NCBI GenBank assembly: GCA_900551295.1
Contig: URVJ01000002.1
Location: 1-64,000, forward strand
Reading direction: 5' to 3'
Length of the DNA stretch: 64,000 nucleotides
Source of the DNA: an uncultured Eubacteriales bacterium
GTDB taxonomy: Bacteria; Bacillota; Clostridia; Oscillospirales; CAG-382
The notes below the pieces were generated by a model. It saw nothing but the letters and a program-made list of their open reading frames with translations. It did no database searches and had not been told where the DNA came from. A program made the translations under genes and the position numbers. Within the stretch, counting starts at the first letter, position 1. Each line of letters starts with the position of its first letter. Shown in pieces: positions 34,263 to 43,218 of the stretch.

Positions 34263-36740
34263 ATGACTTCAAAATTCAGACATCTGCTTTTTGCGCTTTG
34301 TTTTGCACAGACGGTGGTTTTTGCAATGAATACGTCTGTGTCGGCAAATACTCCCGATGCGGTTTTCAGTGAAGAAGTTTCGGAAGATGCCGAACTTTCG
34401 GAAGACGTATTTGTGCCTGTCGGCGGAATTCTTTCAGACGGCGAGCTTGTCGTTGCGTCGGGAACCTGCGGAAAAGAACTCGGCTGGTCTTTGGATAAAT
34501 ACGGTAACCTTGCGGTGTACGCGACAGCAGATATAAAAGCGACCGGCAAGGGATACATGACCGATTGGGTGATGGATAATAAAGTTCCGTGGAAGAATTA
34601 CCGCGATAATATAAAAAAAGTAACTTTGCCGGACGGAATAAAGAGTATAGGCATAAATGCTTTTAATAATTGTACGAATCTTGAAAGAGTCAACTTCCCG
34701 AACAGTATAAGAACGATAGGCGAGAAATCGTTTTTGGAATGCGGAAAACTGACGTCTGCTGATATGAAAACGGGATTGCGCTATATAGGTTCGGGCGCTT
34801 TCAGAAATTGTGAGGCGCTTGTGACGGCAACGATTCCCGAAACCGTGAGCGTTATCGGCGGCAGTGCTTTTTATATGTGTAAGTCGTTAAAGGAAATCAA
34901 TCTTCCCCAAACGCTTATTGAACTCGGAGACGAGGCGTTTTACGGCTGTGAAAGCTTAAAGAACGTTACAATACCGCCGGAAATCGACATAATTCCTGAC
35001 GGTGCTTTCGCATATTGCAAATCATTGCAGAGCGTTGCATTACATAAGCATGTATATAAAATTTCAAACAATGCGTTTTATCAGTGTGAGAGTCTGAAAA
35101 GTCTGACGATGCCGTCGGGACTTGACACAGTCGGAGAGTCTGCCTTTGCGCAGTGTAAATCGCTGTCCTCCGTAAACTTTAATACGGAACTCCGCACCGT
35201 CGAAGCAAGTGCGTTTGAAGACTGTACTTCGCTTAAGAGCATATCTCTGCCGCAGAATGTCGGAAAGATAGGAGCTTCGGTGTTTGCAGGGTGTACGTCT
35301 CTGACAAGCGCAAATATACCTAAAACAACGCATAATCTTGCCGGAAATGCATTTGCCGGCGATACGCTGCTTAAAAATTTTAAGGTTGATCCGGCAAACG
35401 AAAATTATGTTTACGATAAAAACGCGGTATATACCAAAGACCGCGAAACGCTCGCGCTTGTAATACCGACCTATAAGGGTGTATTTGAAATACCGGACGG
35501 CGTGAAATATATCGGCGAAGGTGCTTTTTCGCGTCTTGAAACGCTTGAAGGAGTGAAGATTCCGGAAAGTACCGAGCAAATATGGTCAGACGCATTTTCG
35601 GAATGTACGGGACTTACAAGGGTTGATTTCCCTGAGTCTTTTTTGAGCATCGAAGATAATGCTTTTCTCAACTGCACAAATCTTTCCGAGGTCACATTCG
35701 GAAATGTTACCGGCATAGGAAAAGCTGCTTTCAGCTATACCGCGCTTACCGAGGCGGTCATTCCCGAAAGCGTTTCTTATATCGGCGAATCCGCGTTCAG
35801 CTATTGTAAAAAATTAAAAAGCGTAATTATAAAGGGATCTGAATATACAGTTCCGGCTTTCTGCTTTTTAGGCTGCGAAAAGCTTGAAAAAGCAGAACTG
35901 GGTGAGAAAACCGAGATGATTGGCACGCTTGCTTTTAGGGATTGTAAGTCTCTTACCGAAATATACCTGCCCGACAGCGTACAGGCGATTTATAATCAGG
36001 CTTTTCAGGACAGCGGTCTTGAAAAAATAAGAGTTTCGGGAAACCTCAGAGAAATATCTATCTATGCATTTAAGAATGCTCCGCTCAAAGAGTTTTACTA
36101 TGATTCGACTCCCGAAAAGTTTGCTCTTTCCGGAATTTCCGGAGATGTACCCAAAACCGCGGCGGTTTACTTTACGTTGAAAGATTCCGAAAATAACGTT
36201 GCTCTTGTGACGTCAGACTCGGAAAACACGCTTGCGGCAAAGCTGAAAACCGACGCAAATGACGGCGATACACTTCCCGAATCTCTGAAAGCGCAGCTTG
36301 ACGGCAAAAAAGTTTCCGTACTTGACGTTTCACTCGAGAGTGCGCTCGGACAGAGCCTTTCGCCCGACGGAAAACTCATTATAGGCACAGATGTTCCCGA
36401 CGGATTTTCAGAGAATATGTCCGTGTACAGACTAGGCTCCGACGGCACGCTCAAAGCCTTGGAAAACAGATATACGCATGAAAAATACGTGTTTGAAACC
36501 GACAGCCTCGGCACGTTTGTGTTTGCGCAAGGCACATATACGGCAGGAGATATTGATGGGAACGGCAGCGTCGATATAGACGACGCAATACTGCTTTTCA
36601 GACACAGTATGCTGCCCGATCTTTACCCGATAGAATATGCGGGAAATACCGATTTCAATAAGGACGGCAAGTTCGATATAGACGACGCGATACTGCTTTT
36701 CAGACACAGTATGCTGCCCGATCTTTATCCGATAGACTGA
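34263..36740 (+). CDS. secreted BspA-type leucine-rich-repeat protein with dockerin-like tail
   Basis: An 825-residue exported protein. Signal peptide residues 1-29 end at SVSA. Residues about 110-620 are tandem BspA/LRR_5 repeats of about 23 residues with the core IGxxAFxxCxxLxxxxIPxx. A beta-rich linker follows. Residues about 760-825 are two copies of a dockerin type I-like calcium-loop unit (DIDGNGSVDIDDAILLF, then NTDFNKDGKFDIDDAILLF), each ending RHSMLPDLYPI. BspA repeats are adhesion modules and dockerins dock onto cohesins. No cohesin is in the window. It is likely secreted and surface-attached through a scaffold. Confidence 0.9.
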   Translation: MTSKFRHLLFALCFAQTVVFAMNTSVSANTPDAVFSEEVSEDAELSEDVFVPVGGILSDGELVVASGTCGKELGWSLDKYGNLAVYATADIKATGKGYMTDWVMDNKVPWKNYRDNIKKVTLPDGIKSIGINAFNNCTNLERVNFPNSIRTIGEKSFLECGKLTSADMKTGLRYIGSGAFRNCEALVTATIPETVSVIGGSAFYMCKSLKEINLPQTLIELGDEAFYGCESLKNVTIPPEIDIIPDGAFAYCKSLQSVALHKHVYKISNNAFYQCESLKSLTMPSGLDTVGESAFAQCKSLSSVNFNTELRTVEASAFEDCTSLKSISLPQNVGKIGASVFAGCTSLTSANIPKTTHNLAGNAFAGDTLLKNFKVDPANENYVYDKNAVYTKDRETLALVIPTYKGVFEIPDGVKYIGEGAFSRLETLEGVKIPESTEQIWSDAFSECTGLTRVDFPESFLSIEDNAFLNCTNLSEVTFGNVTGIGKAAFSYTALTEAVIPESVSYIGESAFSYCKKLKSVIIKGSEYTVPAFCFLGCEKLEKAELGEKTEMIGTLAFRDCKSLTEIYLPDSVQAIYNQAFQDSGLEKIRVSGNLREISIYAFKNAPLKEFYYDSTPEKFALSGISGDVPKTAAVYFTLKDSENNVALVTSDSENTLAAKLKTDANDGDTLPESLKAQLDGKKVSVLDVSLESALGQSLSPDGKLIIGTDVPDGFSENMSVYRLGSDGTLKALENRYTHEKYVFETDSLGTFVFAQGTYTAGDIDGNGSVDIDDAILLFRHSMLPDLYPIEYAGNTDFNKDGKFDIDDAILLFRHSMLPDLYPID
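36572..36735 (+). repeat. near-identical DNA repeat encoding the dockerin-like units
   Basis: A stretch of 62 bases at 36572-36633 recurs at 36674-36735 with only two differences. Both copies encode DIDDAILLFRHSMLPDLYPI. Identity at synonymous positions suggests recent duplication or gene conversion. Confidence 0.85.
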
Positions 36741-36767
36741 TAATAAACGACAAAAATATATAAAAAT

Positions 36768-36815
36768 AAGCTAAGTGCAAAGGATCTGCCTATCTTTACG
36801 CTTAGCTTTTCTTTT
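36768..36815. terminator. terminator between convergent genes
   Basis: AAGCTAAG at 36768-36775 pairs with CTTAGCTT at 36801-36808, with an inner AAAG/CTTT pairing, then TTCTTTTTG. Confidence 0.85.
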
Positions 36816-36830
36816 TGTTTTTATTTCATT

Positions 36831-37568
36831 TTACAGGTAGAGTGCGAGTCCGTCGGTTGAGAGCTGAATGTCGAACGGGAATTCCTTGAAGATCTGTTCA
36901 AAACCTTGCAGCCTCGGATAATGGTAGTGGTTTAACAGCATTTTTGATGTGTTTGTCTTTTTGAGCTTTTCCTTTATGTCCTTTAGATCCGCGTGCGCCA
37001 TTTCGCATATTACAAGGTCGTGCTTTTGCGTGCCGACAACCTGTTCGTATTCGGGAAATCCAATGTCCATATCGCCGGTAAACAGTACGTTTTTGTTCTC
37101 CGCAAGTATTTCGTAAGCAAATGCCGGATACTGCCCGTGCATAATATGCATTGTCGGAATTGCGCGCACTTTTATATTTTCGTCCCGGTAGCAGATACCC
37201 TCTTTTGTTACTCTGAAGTCAACGGTTTTGCATATTTCTTCGGGATCCAGATGTATGGTTTTTGCAAATGCCAGATAACCGTCCAAGGCGTCGTCCTCGG
37301 GAAGATAGCAGACGGTCTGATCATTGTAACGGTAACTCAGAAATTCTTCGTGCAGCGATAAGAGCCCGTTAACATGATCTGAGTGCATATGTGTGATGAA
37401 GACCGCGCGTACTGCGGAAAAGTCTGCGTCCTGTTCCACTAAGTGTTCGTCAACTGCGGAACCTGCGTCGATTATGTAAATTTTGCCGCCTGTTTCCACC
37501 ATTGTGCAGGATACGACTCTGCCTTTTTCGGGATATCCGTGGCTTGTGCCGAGAAATGTTATTTTCAT
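36831..37568 (-). CDS. metallo-beta-lactamase-fold hydrolase, RNase Z-like
   Basis: A 245-residue cytoplasmic hydrolase. The zinc motif HxHxDH appears as FITHMHSDHVNGLL near residue 80. Further ligands lie in FTGDMDIGFPEYE and MLLNHYHYPRL. The start ITFLGTSHGYPEKGRVVS and spacing are like RNase Z / phosphodiesterase-type relatives, but it lacks the length of true RNase Z. The substrate is probably a phosphodiester or a small metabolite. It has its own strong promoter, which ends directly before the truncated gene on the other strand. Confidence 0.88.
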   Translation of the reverse strand: MKITFLGTSHGYPEKGRVVSCTMVETGGKIYIIDAGSAVDEHLVEQDADFSAVRAVFITHMHSDHVNGLLSLHEEFLSYRYNDQTVCYLPEDDALDGYLAFAKTIHLDPEEICKTVDFRVTKEGICYRDENIKVRAIPTMHIMHGQYPAFAYEILAENKNVLFTGDMDIGFPEYEQVVGTQKHDLVICEMAHADLKDIKEKLKKTNTSKMLLNHYHYPRLQGFEQIFKEFPFDIQLSTDGLALYL

Positions 37569-37598
37569 TCAATCTCCCTCGTTTTTCGTATTTTCGAC

Positions 37599-37627
37599 AT
37601 TATATCATATATGTATTAAAGTGTCAA
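37599..37627 (-). promoter_or_regulatory. promoter of the metallo-hydrolase
   Basis: Minus strand TTGACA (37627-37622) and TATAAT (37604-37599) with a 17-base spacer, a perfect sigma-A promoter. Its -35 box lies two bases from the first ATG of the degraded gene at 37630. Confidence 0.9.
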
Positions 37628-37629
37628 TA

Positions 37630-38013
37630 ATGTATGCGGAAAACGTCGGCGACACGATTTTGTCACTCAAAAATGCTTTTGTGATAAGCATACTGCTTGC
37701 AGGCATGATGCTTGTACAAATGACAGCCTTTGCAGCACCGGAAGCCGAGGTTGCCGAAACCGCACAGGAAACCGTAAGCGAGGTGCAGACGGGTGCGGAA
37801 CTCAATGCGGAGGATTACGGATATCCTTTCCCGAATTTCAGCCTTGATATGTCATCTCAGCCCGAAGGAGTTGCGAACGAAATCAAAGCCGGAAAAGTCA
37901 GCGAATCCCTGACAATGTTCGGAACTTTAGTTGTAAAAGACGAAAATGCAAATGACGGTTATCCTGCGTATATTGACGCAATACAAAACATTATTTTGGT
38001 GAGGTTAAATATA
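37630..38013 (+). pseudogene. truncated copy of the large repeat-protein gene, fused to the peptide gene
   Basis: About 128 codons correspond to the N-terminus of the protein at 38665-42246. They include the signal-peptide core (LVQMTAFAAP versus LAQTTALAAP), then DYGYPFPNFSLDMSSQPEG versus EYGTPDTFLNYDMSQDPG, then GKVSES versus GKISKS, and stop being alignable near NIILVRL versus KIVFRVKA. The remaining 1040 residues are missing and the frame runs straight into the 38-codon peptide at 38014. There is no ribosome site and no room for a promoter at the 5' end, because another gene's promoter abuts it. It is most simply an internal-deletion relic of a duplicated gene pair. Confidence 0.8.
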
Positions 38014-38130
38014 ATGAATAAAAAGTACGCAGAACCCGAATTCAAAATCGAAATTTTTGTTTCTGACGAGGATATTCTCAATGCCAGCGGCGAGCACGAT
38101 GTTATCATTGACGCCGAGGAACTTTTCTGA
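38014..38130 (+). CDS. 38-residue peptide, paralogue of the one at 42264
   Basis: A short frame starting at an ATG preceded by TGAGGTTAAATATA, closely matching the TGAGGTAAATGCAA that precedes the second copy. It encodes 38 residues: basic start MNKKYAEPEF, acidic middle SDEDIL, and the conserved block ASGEHDVIID, then a short tail. The same length and same block in the paralogue at 42264-42380 support a real gene. It can also be read as the C-terminus of the fused upstream frame. Function unknown. A perfect terminator follows. Confidence 0.75.
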   Translation: MNKKYAEPEFKIEIFVSDEDILNASGEHDVIIDAEELF

Positions 38131-38158
38131 CAGTTGAATTCAAATTGATAACCGTGAC

Positions 38159-38180
38159 GGGCAGTAAACTGCCCTTTTTT
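38159..38180 (+). terminator. terminator after the first peptide gene
   Basis: GGGCAG at 38159-38164, a TAAA loop, CTGCCC at 38169-38174, then T6. Confidence 0.92.
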
Positions 38181-38664
38181 ACTTTATTAACAAACAATTA
38201 AGCGATAGCAATAATGTTATACAAACAGCAACATTGTTATAATCACGAAATCGACGAAAAAATGTAAAAATCTCCTGTGAAATGCGCAAATATAGTTTAA
38301 ATGTCAATGTGGTGTAAGTATAATTTTGTTATAATCTACAATTTGCGGCTTTGTATTTGTTCAGATTTGCCGAAAATGCACTTTGTAACAATTTATTCAT
38401 TGATTTTTGTGCTAAAACAAACTATAATTATATTGTAATGATTGACGCGATGCTGTACGGAAAAGTTTTGAATTTTCGGAACTCTGCACGGCAGGTATTT
38501 TTGCGTTTAGACGTCTGCTTGCCAAAAAGCAGCAAAATAAAACAAAAATACGACAAATTTGTACAACTCTGTGTCGGAATTGTGTCGGTATCAGCGTCAG
38601 AAAATACTTTTAGCGTAAAAATCCTTCAATAAAACTATATTTAACAAAAGGAGAGTGTAAAAAC
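38181..38664 (+). promoter_or_regulatory. AT-rich upstream region with promoter for the large repeat protein
   Basis: TTGATT at 38400-38405 and TATAAT at 38423-38428 with a 17-base spacer form the promoter, leaving a leader of about 230 bases before the ATG at 38665. TATAAT occurs twice more upstream (38319 and 38330) with weak -35 boxes. The leader is low in structure, with GACG/CGTC-type short pairings only. A 93-codon frame at 38351-38632 lacks a ribosome site and is not called. Confidence 0.65.
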
Positions 38665-41600
38665 ATGAAGAGATTTTTCAGCGTTATCCTCGCAGCACTT
38701 ATGCTTGCACAGACAACGGCTCTTGCCGCACCCACGGCGGAAACTGTTGAAAATGCCGGTGAAGTTACCGAAAACGCACAGCTTCTTGATGAAGAAAAAG
38801 AAACTGTCGTGGACACCACAAATTTGTATGAGGAATACGGCACACCCGATACGTTCCTTAACTACGACATGAGCCAAGATCCCGGTACTTTCAGCAACTG
38901 GGCTGCTAATGTCGGAAAGATTTCAAAATCCTTTGAAAACGGCGAACTTAAAGTTACTCCCGATGTTTCGGACAAGAGCGTTACCAAGGAGCTTACCGTC
39001 CAAGGCACGGCTGCCGAACGCAAGGGTATCAACGATCCTAACTTCTGGCTTGCGGTTCCTTCAATTCCTACAAGTGTTATCAACAAGATAGTATTTCGCG
39101 TAAAGGCTGTTTCTCCGTATGCAGAACGTGTAAACGGCGCTCTTAACGAGGGTGACACAAGCGCGCTCAAGGTATATATCAAGACTACCAAGGGCGGTAT
39201 AGCCGAAGGCAGTTCGACTATGCAGAATCTTGTATTCGACGGCGAATATCATGACTATGCATTCGACCTTTCCGGACTTGCACTCTGGAGCGGCGAACTT
39301 ACAGATCTCCGTATCGACCTTCCCAACTACCTGTATGAGGGCGAGGAGATTTACATCGACAGTATCGTTGCATATGACGACTACGGCAAAGAGGCTGAGT
39401 TCTTCAATTTCGATATGTCTAGAAAACCCGACGTTATGGGTAGCGCTTGGGCAAATATCGGTAATGTAGACTTCGGCTTTGACGGCAAAGATATGGTTCT
39501 TACTGTTACAAAGACCTCTGAGGGCAGCGACAAGGGCGAACATAAATTTGACCTTACCAAGGACGGAGTAAAGGGTACATACTATTCCGCAAACGATCCG
39601 ATCTTCAATATGTATGTTCCCATGATCCCGACAGAAAATATCAAGAGCGTTGTTGTTACCGCTACCGCAACTTCTCCTTATGAAGAGCGTGTAAACGGCA
39701 CCGTAAACAACAGGGACAATGATATGAATGCGCTGCAGATATTCTTCATGACAACCGCAGCCGGCGGAAAATACAACACCACAAACGGTCTCTCCGGTTC
39801 AAATCAGAAGAAACTCCAGTTCAAGTTTGACGGCAAATCACATGACTATGTGTTTGATTTTTCGGACAGCGCTAAATGGTCCGGCGATTTTACCGCTATG
39901 CGTGTTGACCCGACCAACGAACTCTTTGAGGGAGAAGAAATAAGAATCGAAAGCTTCAAGATTTATCTTAAAGACGGCGTAGCAAGCGATCTCGGTTATC
40001 CTGTTGATATGTATTCATACGATATGACAACCCGTCCGTTCTTTATCGGCGAAACGTTCACTTCGTGGACAAAGTCCGTACTTACAACCAAGATAGAAAA
40101 GGATTCCGACGCCGTTAACGGTTCGGCTCTTAAGCTTTACTACGATCCCAATACCGCAAATTATACGGGAAAGGACGGCATTACAATCAAAGACGACGGC
40201 GGCAACACTGTCAAGAAGATGCGCGACCCGAACTTCTCGTTCAATCCGAAGTTCCCTGTTTCAAACGTAAATGCTATTCTTATCAGAGCAAGATTTGATA
40301 CACCTTACTATGACAGAGTAACTCAGGCTGACTCCGACGAAACAAAGCTTCAGATTTATTACACCACCGATACCGTAGGTCTCGGAGAAGCTAACAGCAT
40401 CAAGATAAACGTAGCGCGCGACGGCGAGTATCACGATTATCTCTACTATTTCCCGGCAAACAGCACCTTTAAAGGCAATACCGTAACAATGTTCCGTTTC
40501 GACCTTCTCAACGACTACTTTGAAAATGAAGCTCTGTACGTTGACTACATTAAGCTCTATTCAAAGACTCCTACCGAAACTTATGACCTTACGGATATGG
40601 TATTTACACCCGCAAACGGTGCGACAAACGTTGATTACAGAACAAGAAAGATCACCGCAAAGCTTCCCGACAGCTTTACAGGCGGCGAAGAATTCTTAAA
40701 ATCCGTAAACTGGAGCAATCTCTATTTTAACTCATATGACGAAGATACCAAGACTGCAGTGTTCGGTATCAATAAGTATCACGATAAATGGACAACCTGC
40801 AACACTCTCAAAGGTATGCCCTTTACTTCAAATTCCGTATCCGGATTTACTGCTGACGGCAAGGGCTATATCACACCTAATTATTCAATAAAGATGTCGA
40901 ATGACTTTGCAACCGACGGTGAAAACCTTGTTCCTAACGGCGACCTCGGTGTAGATACCGACTCTATGATCCGTCTTGGTGACAATTCTTTCTTCTCTAA
41001 GATCAGAAACGGCGTTCTCACACTCGGAACCGGTAAGGAAATGCCGCAGAATACCTTTAAGGGACTTAGCTGGAATAACCTTATCGACTACGAAAAGGGC
41101 ACAGCTGAGAATCCTAAGTATTATTACTTCTCCTTCACTGCAAAGTATACAGACGAAACTTATGCTTCCTGGAATAAGATCAAGGATCTTACGCTCTATA
41201 AGAAGACGACAAAAGACGGCGTAGATACGGTTTCCGAATTCAAGCTTTCTTCAAACCCTGAGAATAAGCCCAAGATATTTATACATTTCCCGAAAGCATG
41301 GGATCAGAGCAGTATTGTCGATGACGTAAAGGCGTATACTCCCGGCGTAAATAACGAAAAAAGAGTATGCTCTCTCAACGATCAGTATCAGACATATACG
41401 TATATACTCAAGAGCGCAGAAGATTCCAATCTTATGACATACTTTGTATGGGAACCCGGTCAGATATTCTATGACGAGGCTTGCAAAAATGCCGTAACGG
41501 TCGGCTTTGACTTCATGTTCAATAACATTACCATGAAGGAAATGTTCAAACTTAACTTTGACCTCGGAACAGACGCGGCAGGTACTGCACCGGCAACAAG

Positions 41601-42246
41601 ATACTTTGCAAAGGACGTAAATACCGTTCTTCCCGAAGATACAGCATTTACCAAGAACGGCTTTGCATTTGCAGGCTGGACAGACGGCGAAAAGGTTTAT
41701 AAGCCCGGCGAGACCGTAACATTCGGCACGGCAGGCGATAAAACTCTCAATGCAGTTTGGACTCCTATGCTCACTCTTGAAGACGAAAGCACAGCTTCCG
41801 TAAGAACCGCTCCCAACGGTATCAGACTTCTTTCGAGCGTAGGCGAAGAAATCAAGAGCAATGCGAATCTTGTATCTTACGGATATCTCGTAGCCAGAAC
41901 CGAGCTTCTCGGAAATAACGAGCTTACATTTGAGTCCGAAGTAAAATATGTTTCGAGAGATGCATACAATAAGAACGACGGAACCGAATATCATTACAGC
42001 GTGGGCGACGGTCTTATTAAGATAGCCGCAGCAATCGTAGGAATTCCCGAAGAACACGTAAACGATAAGTTCACCATCAGAACTTATGCGGATATGGGAA
42101 ATGAAACACTCTACGGCAATACCGTAACCACAAGCCTTACAAAGATCTGCAAGAGCTATAAGGATAACCAAGAAGCTTACAATCAGCTTACAGACGCACA
42201 GAAAGAGCTTGTCGATAAGTACGCAGCGCTTTATGTTGCAGACTGA
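38665..42246 (+). CDS. large secreted multi-repeat protein
   Basis: A 1193-residue exported protein. Signal peptide residues 1-22 end ALAAP. Three beta-rich repeats of about 190-200 residues (about 55-237, 238-440 and 441-635) share a start of the form F-N-Y-DM..P, a central DPNF/ DPIF-type stretch and an end like YHDYAFDLSGLALWSG...LRIDLPN; these look like carbohydrate-binding beta-sandwiches. A central region of unknown fold follows. A bacterial InlB/Listeria-Bacteroides-type repeat (about 961-1032, with NGFAFAGWTDGEKVYKPG) and a C-terminal domain (1033-1193) complete it. There is no catalytic motif and no SLH or dockerin. It is followed by the peptide gene. Confidence 0.85.
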   Translation: MKRFFSVILAALMLAQTTALAAPTAETVENAGEVTENAQLLDEEKETVVDTTNLYEEYGTPDTFLNYDMSQDPGTFSNWAANVGKISKSFENGELKVTPDVSDKSVTKELTVQGTAAERKGINDPNFWLAVPSIPTSVINKIVFRVKAVSPYAERVNGALNEGDTSALKVYIKTTKGGIAEGSSTMQNLVFDGEYHDYAFDLSGLALWSGELTDLRIDLPNYLYEGEEIYIDSIVAYDDYGKEAEFFNFDMSRKPDVMGSAWANIGNVDFGFDGKDMVLTVTKTSEGSDKGEHKFDLTKDGVKGTYYSANDPIFNMYVPMIPTENIKSVVVTATATSPYEERVNGTVNNRDNDMNALQIFFMTTAAGGKYNTTNGLSGSNQKKLQFKFDGKSHDYVFDFSDSAKWSGDFTAMRVDPTNELFEGEEIRIESFKIYLKDGVASDLGYPVDMYSYDMTTRPFFIGETFTSWTKSVLTTKIEKDSDAVNGSALKLYYDPNTANYTGKDGITIKDDGGNTVKKMRDPNFSFNPKFPVSNVNAILIRARFDTPYYDRVTQADSDETKLQIYYTTDTVGLGEANSIKINVARDGEYHDYLYYFPANSTFKGNTVTMFRFDLLNDYFENEALYVDYIKLYSKTPTETYDLTDMVFTPANGATNVDYRTRKITAKLPDSFTGGEEFLKSVNWSNLYFNSYDEDTKTAVFGINKYHDKWTTCNTLKGMPFTSNSVSGFTADGKGYITPNYSIKMSNDFATDGENLVPNGDLGVDTDSMIRLGDNSFFSKIRNGVLTLGTGKEMPQNTFKGLSWNNLIDYEKGTAENPKYYYFSFTAKYTDETYASWNKIKDLTLYKKTTKDGVDTVSEFKLSSNPENKPKIFIHFPKAWDQSSIVDDVKAYTPGVNNEKRVCSLNDQYQTYTYILKSAEDSNLMTYFVWEPGQIFYDEACKNAVTVGFDFMFNNITMKEMFKLNFDLGTDAAGTAPATRYFAKDVNTVLPEDTAFTKNGFAFAGWTDGEKVYKPGETVTFGTAGDKTLNAVWTPMLTLEDESTASVRTAPNGIRLLSSVGEEIKSNANLVSYGYLVARTELLGNNELTFESEVKYVSRDAYNKNDGTEYHYSVGDGLIKIAAAIVGIPEEHVNDKFTIRTYADMGNETLYGNTVTTSLTKICKSYKDNQEAYNQLTDAQKELVDKYAALYVAD

Positions 42247-42263
42247 TAATGAGGTAAATGCAA

Positions 42264-42380
42264 ATGAAAAAAGAATATGTAATTCCCGAACTTGAAGTTG
42301 CTGCAATGTCAAAAGAGGACATTATGAGCGCAAGCGGAGAAAATGACGTCATAATCGACGTAACCGATATCTTTAAATAA
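42264..42380 (+). CDS. 38-residue companion peptide of the large secreted protein
   Basis: Begins 17 bases after the secreted-protein stop with TGAGGTAAATG as ribosome site. It encodes 38 residues: a basic start MKKEYVIPELEV, an acidic-hydrophobic middle SKEDIM, and the block ASGENDVIID shared with the paralogue, then VTDIFK. No signal peptide and no Cys cluster are visible. The arrangement (basic leader-like start, ExDI, ASG) resembles short Clostridial peptides of the 'MKKxYxxPE...EDIxxxSG' kind, whose function is not known to me. A role as a modified peptide precursor or as a chaperone/regulator of the secreted protein is speculative. Confidence 0.8.
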   Translation: MKKEYVIPELEVAAMSKEDIMSASGENDVIIDVTDIFK

Positions 42381-42399
42381 GATCGGGAAATAAAAAACG

Positions 42400-42430
42400 C
42401 CGGACGGTTTTGATACCGTCCGGTTATCTT
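42400..42430. terminator. hairpin between convergent genes
   Basis: CCGGACGG at 42400-42407 pairs with CCGTCCGG at 42416-42423. The minus strand has a following CGTTTTTTATT, so it terminates the lipoprotein gene well. On the plus strand only TTATCTTTG follows. Confidence 0.8.
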
Positions 42431-42525
42431 TGTATATGGGGCTTTTTTGCATAGACAGGAGAGTTGTTGTATATGCGGTGTCCCATATTCTAAGATCGGC
42501 TTTATTTGATCGGCCGCGCGGTCTG

Positions 42526-43140
42526 TCAGAAAATAAGATCCTCGGGAATGTACTCAATAAGCTGCTGTTCGCTGTGCGTCAGACTGTTGTAGTTTTCAAG
42601 CCATTCGAGAGTGCTTGCCGAAAGCGAGGTTTTCTCATATGCTTTGCCGTCGAACATTATGACATCTGCCTTTTGCCCGTCATTGCTGTTATCATCGTTC
42701 CGCACATTACGGAATACCACCCAATTTCCGTCGATAAGTACATGAATTGTGCCGTCGGGGCCGTACTGGAAACCGAGATCGTCGCCGAAATTAGACTGAT
42801 TGTCTTTGTCAGGTAAAGAGTTTTTGTCAACACATGAGTCGATGTATCCGTCCATAACTCCGCAGCGCGGCATATCGCTTATTTCACCGTCCGTGGTGTA
42901 AAGCACGCCGTCAATGCGTACCGCCATGGGCGTTTGCTGTTCTTCTGTGCTGTCCGAACCTTCGTTTTCGGACTTTTCGTTTTGTTCGGAATTACTTTCG
43001 CCGTCTGTGTCGGTGTTTTCTATGTTAAATTTCGAAGTATTTTGATTTTCATCTGTTTCTGACAGCGGTGCAATGGGATAGCAAGCGGAAAATGTGTATA
43101 GTCCCAAGAGTAATAACGAGAAAATAATATATTTTTTCAT
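42526..43140 (-). CDS. lipoprotein of unknown function
   Basis: A 204-residue lipoprotein with a signal peptide and lipobox LYTFSAC near residue 20. A long linker rich in Asn, Glu and Ser follows, then a globular C-terminal half (MAVRIDGVLYTTDGEISDM...). No family recognised. The ATG at 43140 follows GGAGGTG; the longer frame lacks a ribosome site. It is next to sigK but reads from a separate start with a 79-base gap, so the two may or may not be co-transcribed. Confidence 0.78.
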   Translation of the reverse strand: MKKYIIFSLLLLGLYTFSACYPIAPLSETDENQNTSKFNIENTDTDGESNSEQNEKSENEGSDSTEEQQTPMAVRIDGVLYTTDGEISDMPRCGVMDGYIDSCVDKNSLPDKDNQSNFGDDLGFQYGPDGTIHVLIDGNWVVFRNVRNDDNSNDGQKADVIMFDGKAYEKTSLSASTLEWLENYNSLTHSEQQLIEYIPEDLIF

Positions 43141-43218
43141 TAAAACACCTCCGTTTGCTATTATAGACGAAACTTTTTCGTAAAAGTTCCACAAAATCCG
43201 CATTTTTTTGCAAAATAA

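Noticed and set aside
38351..38632. 93-codon plus-strand frame
   Set aside because: No ribosome site, and it spans the likely promoter and leader of the large secreted-protein gene.
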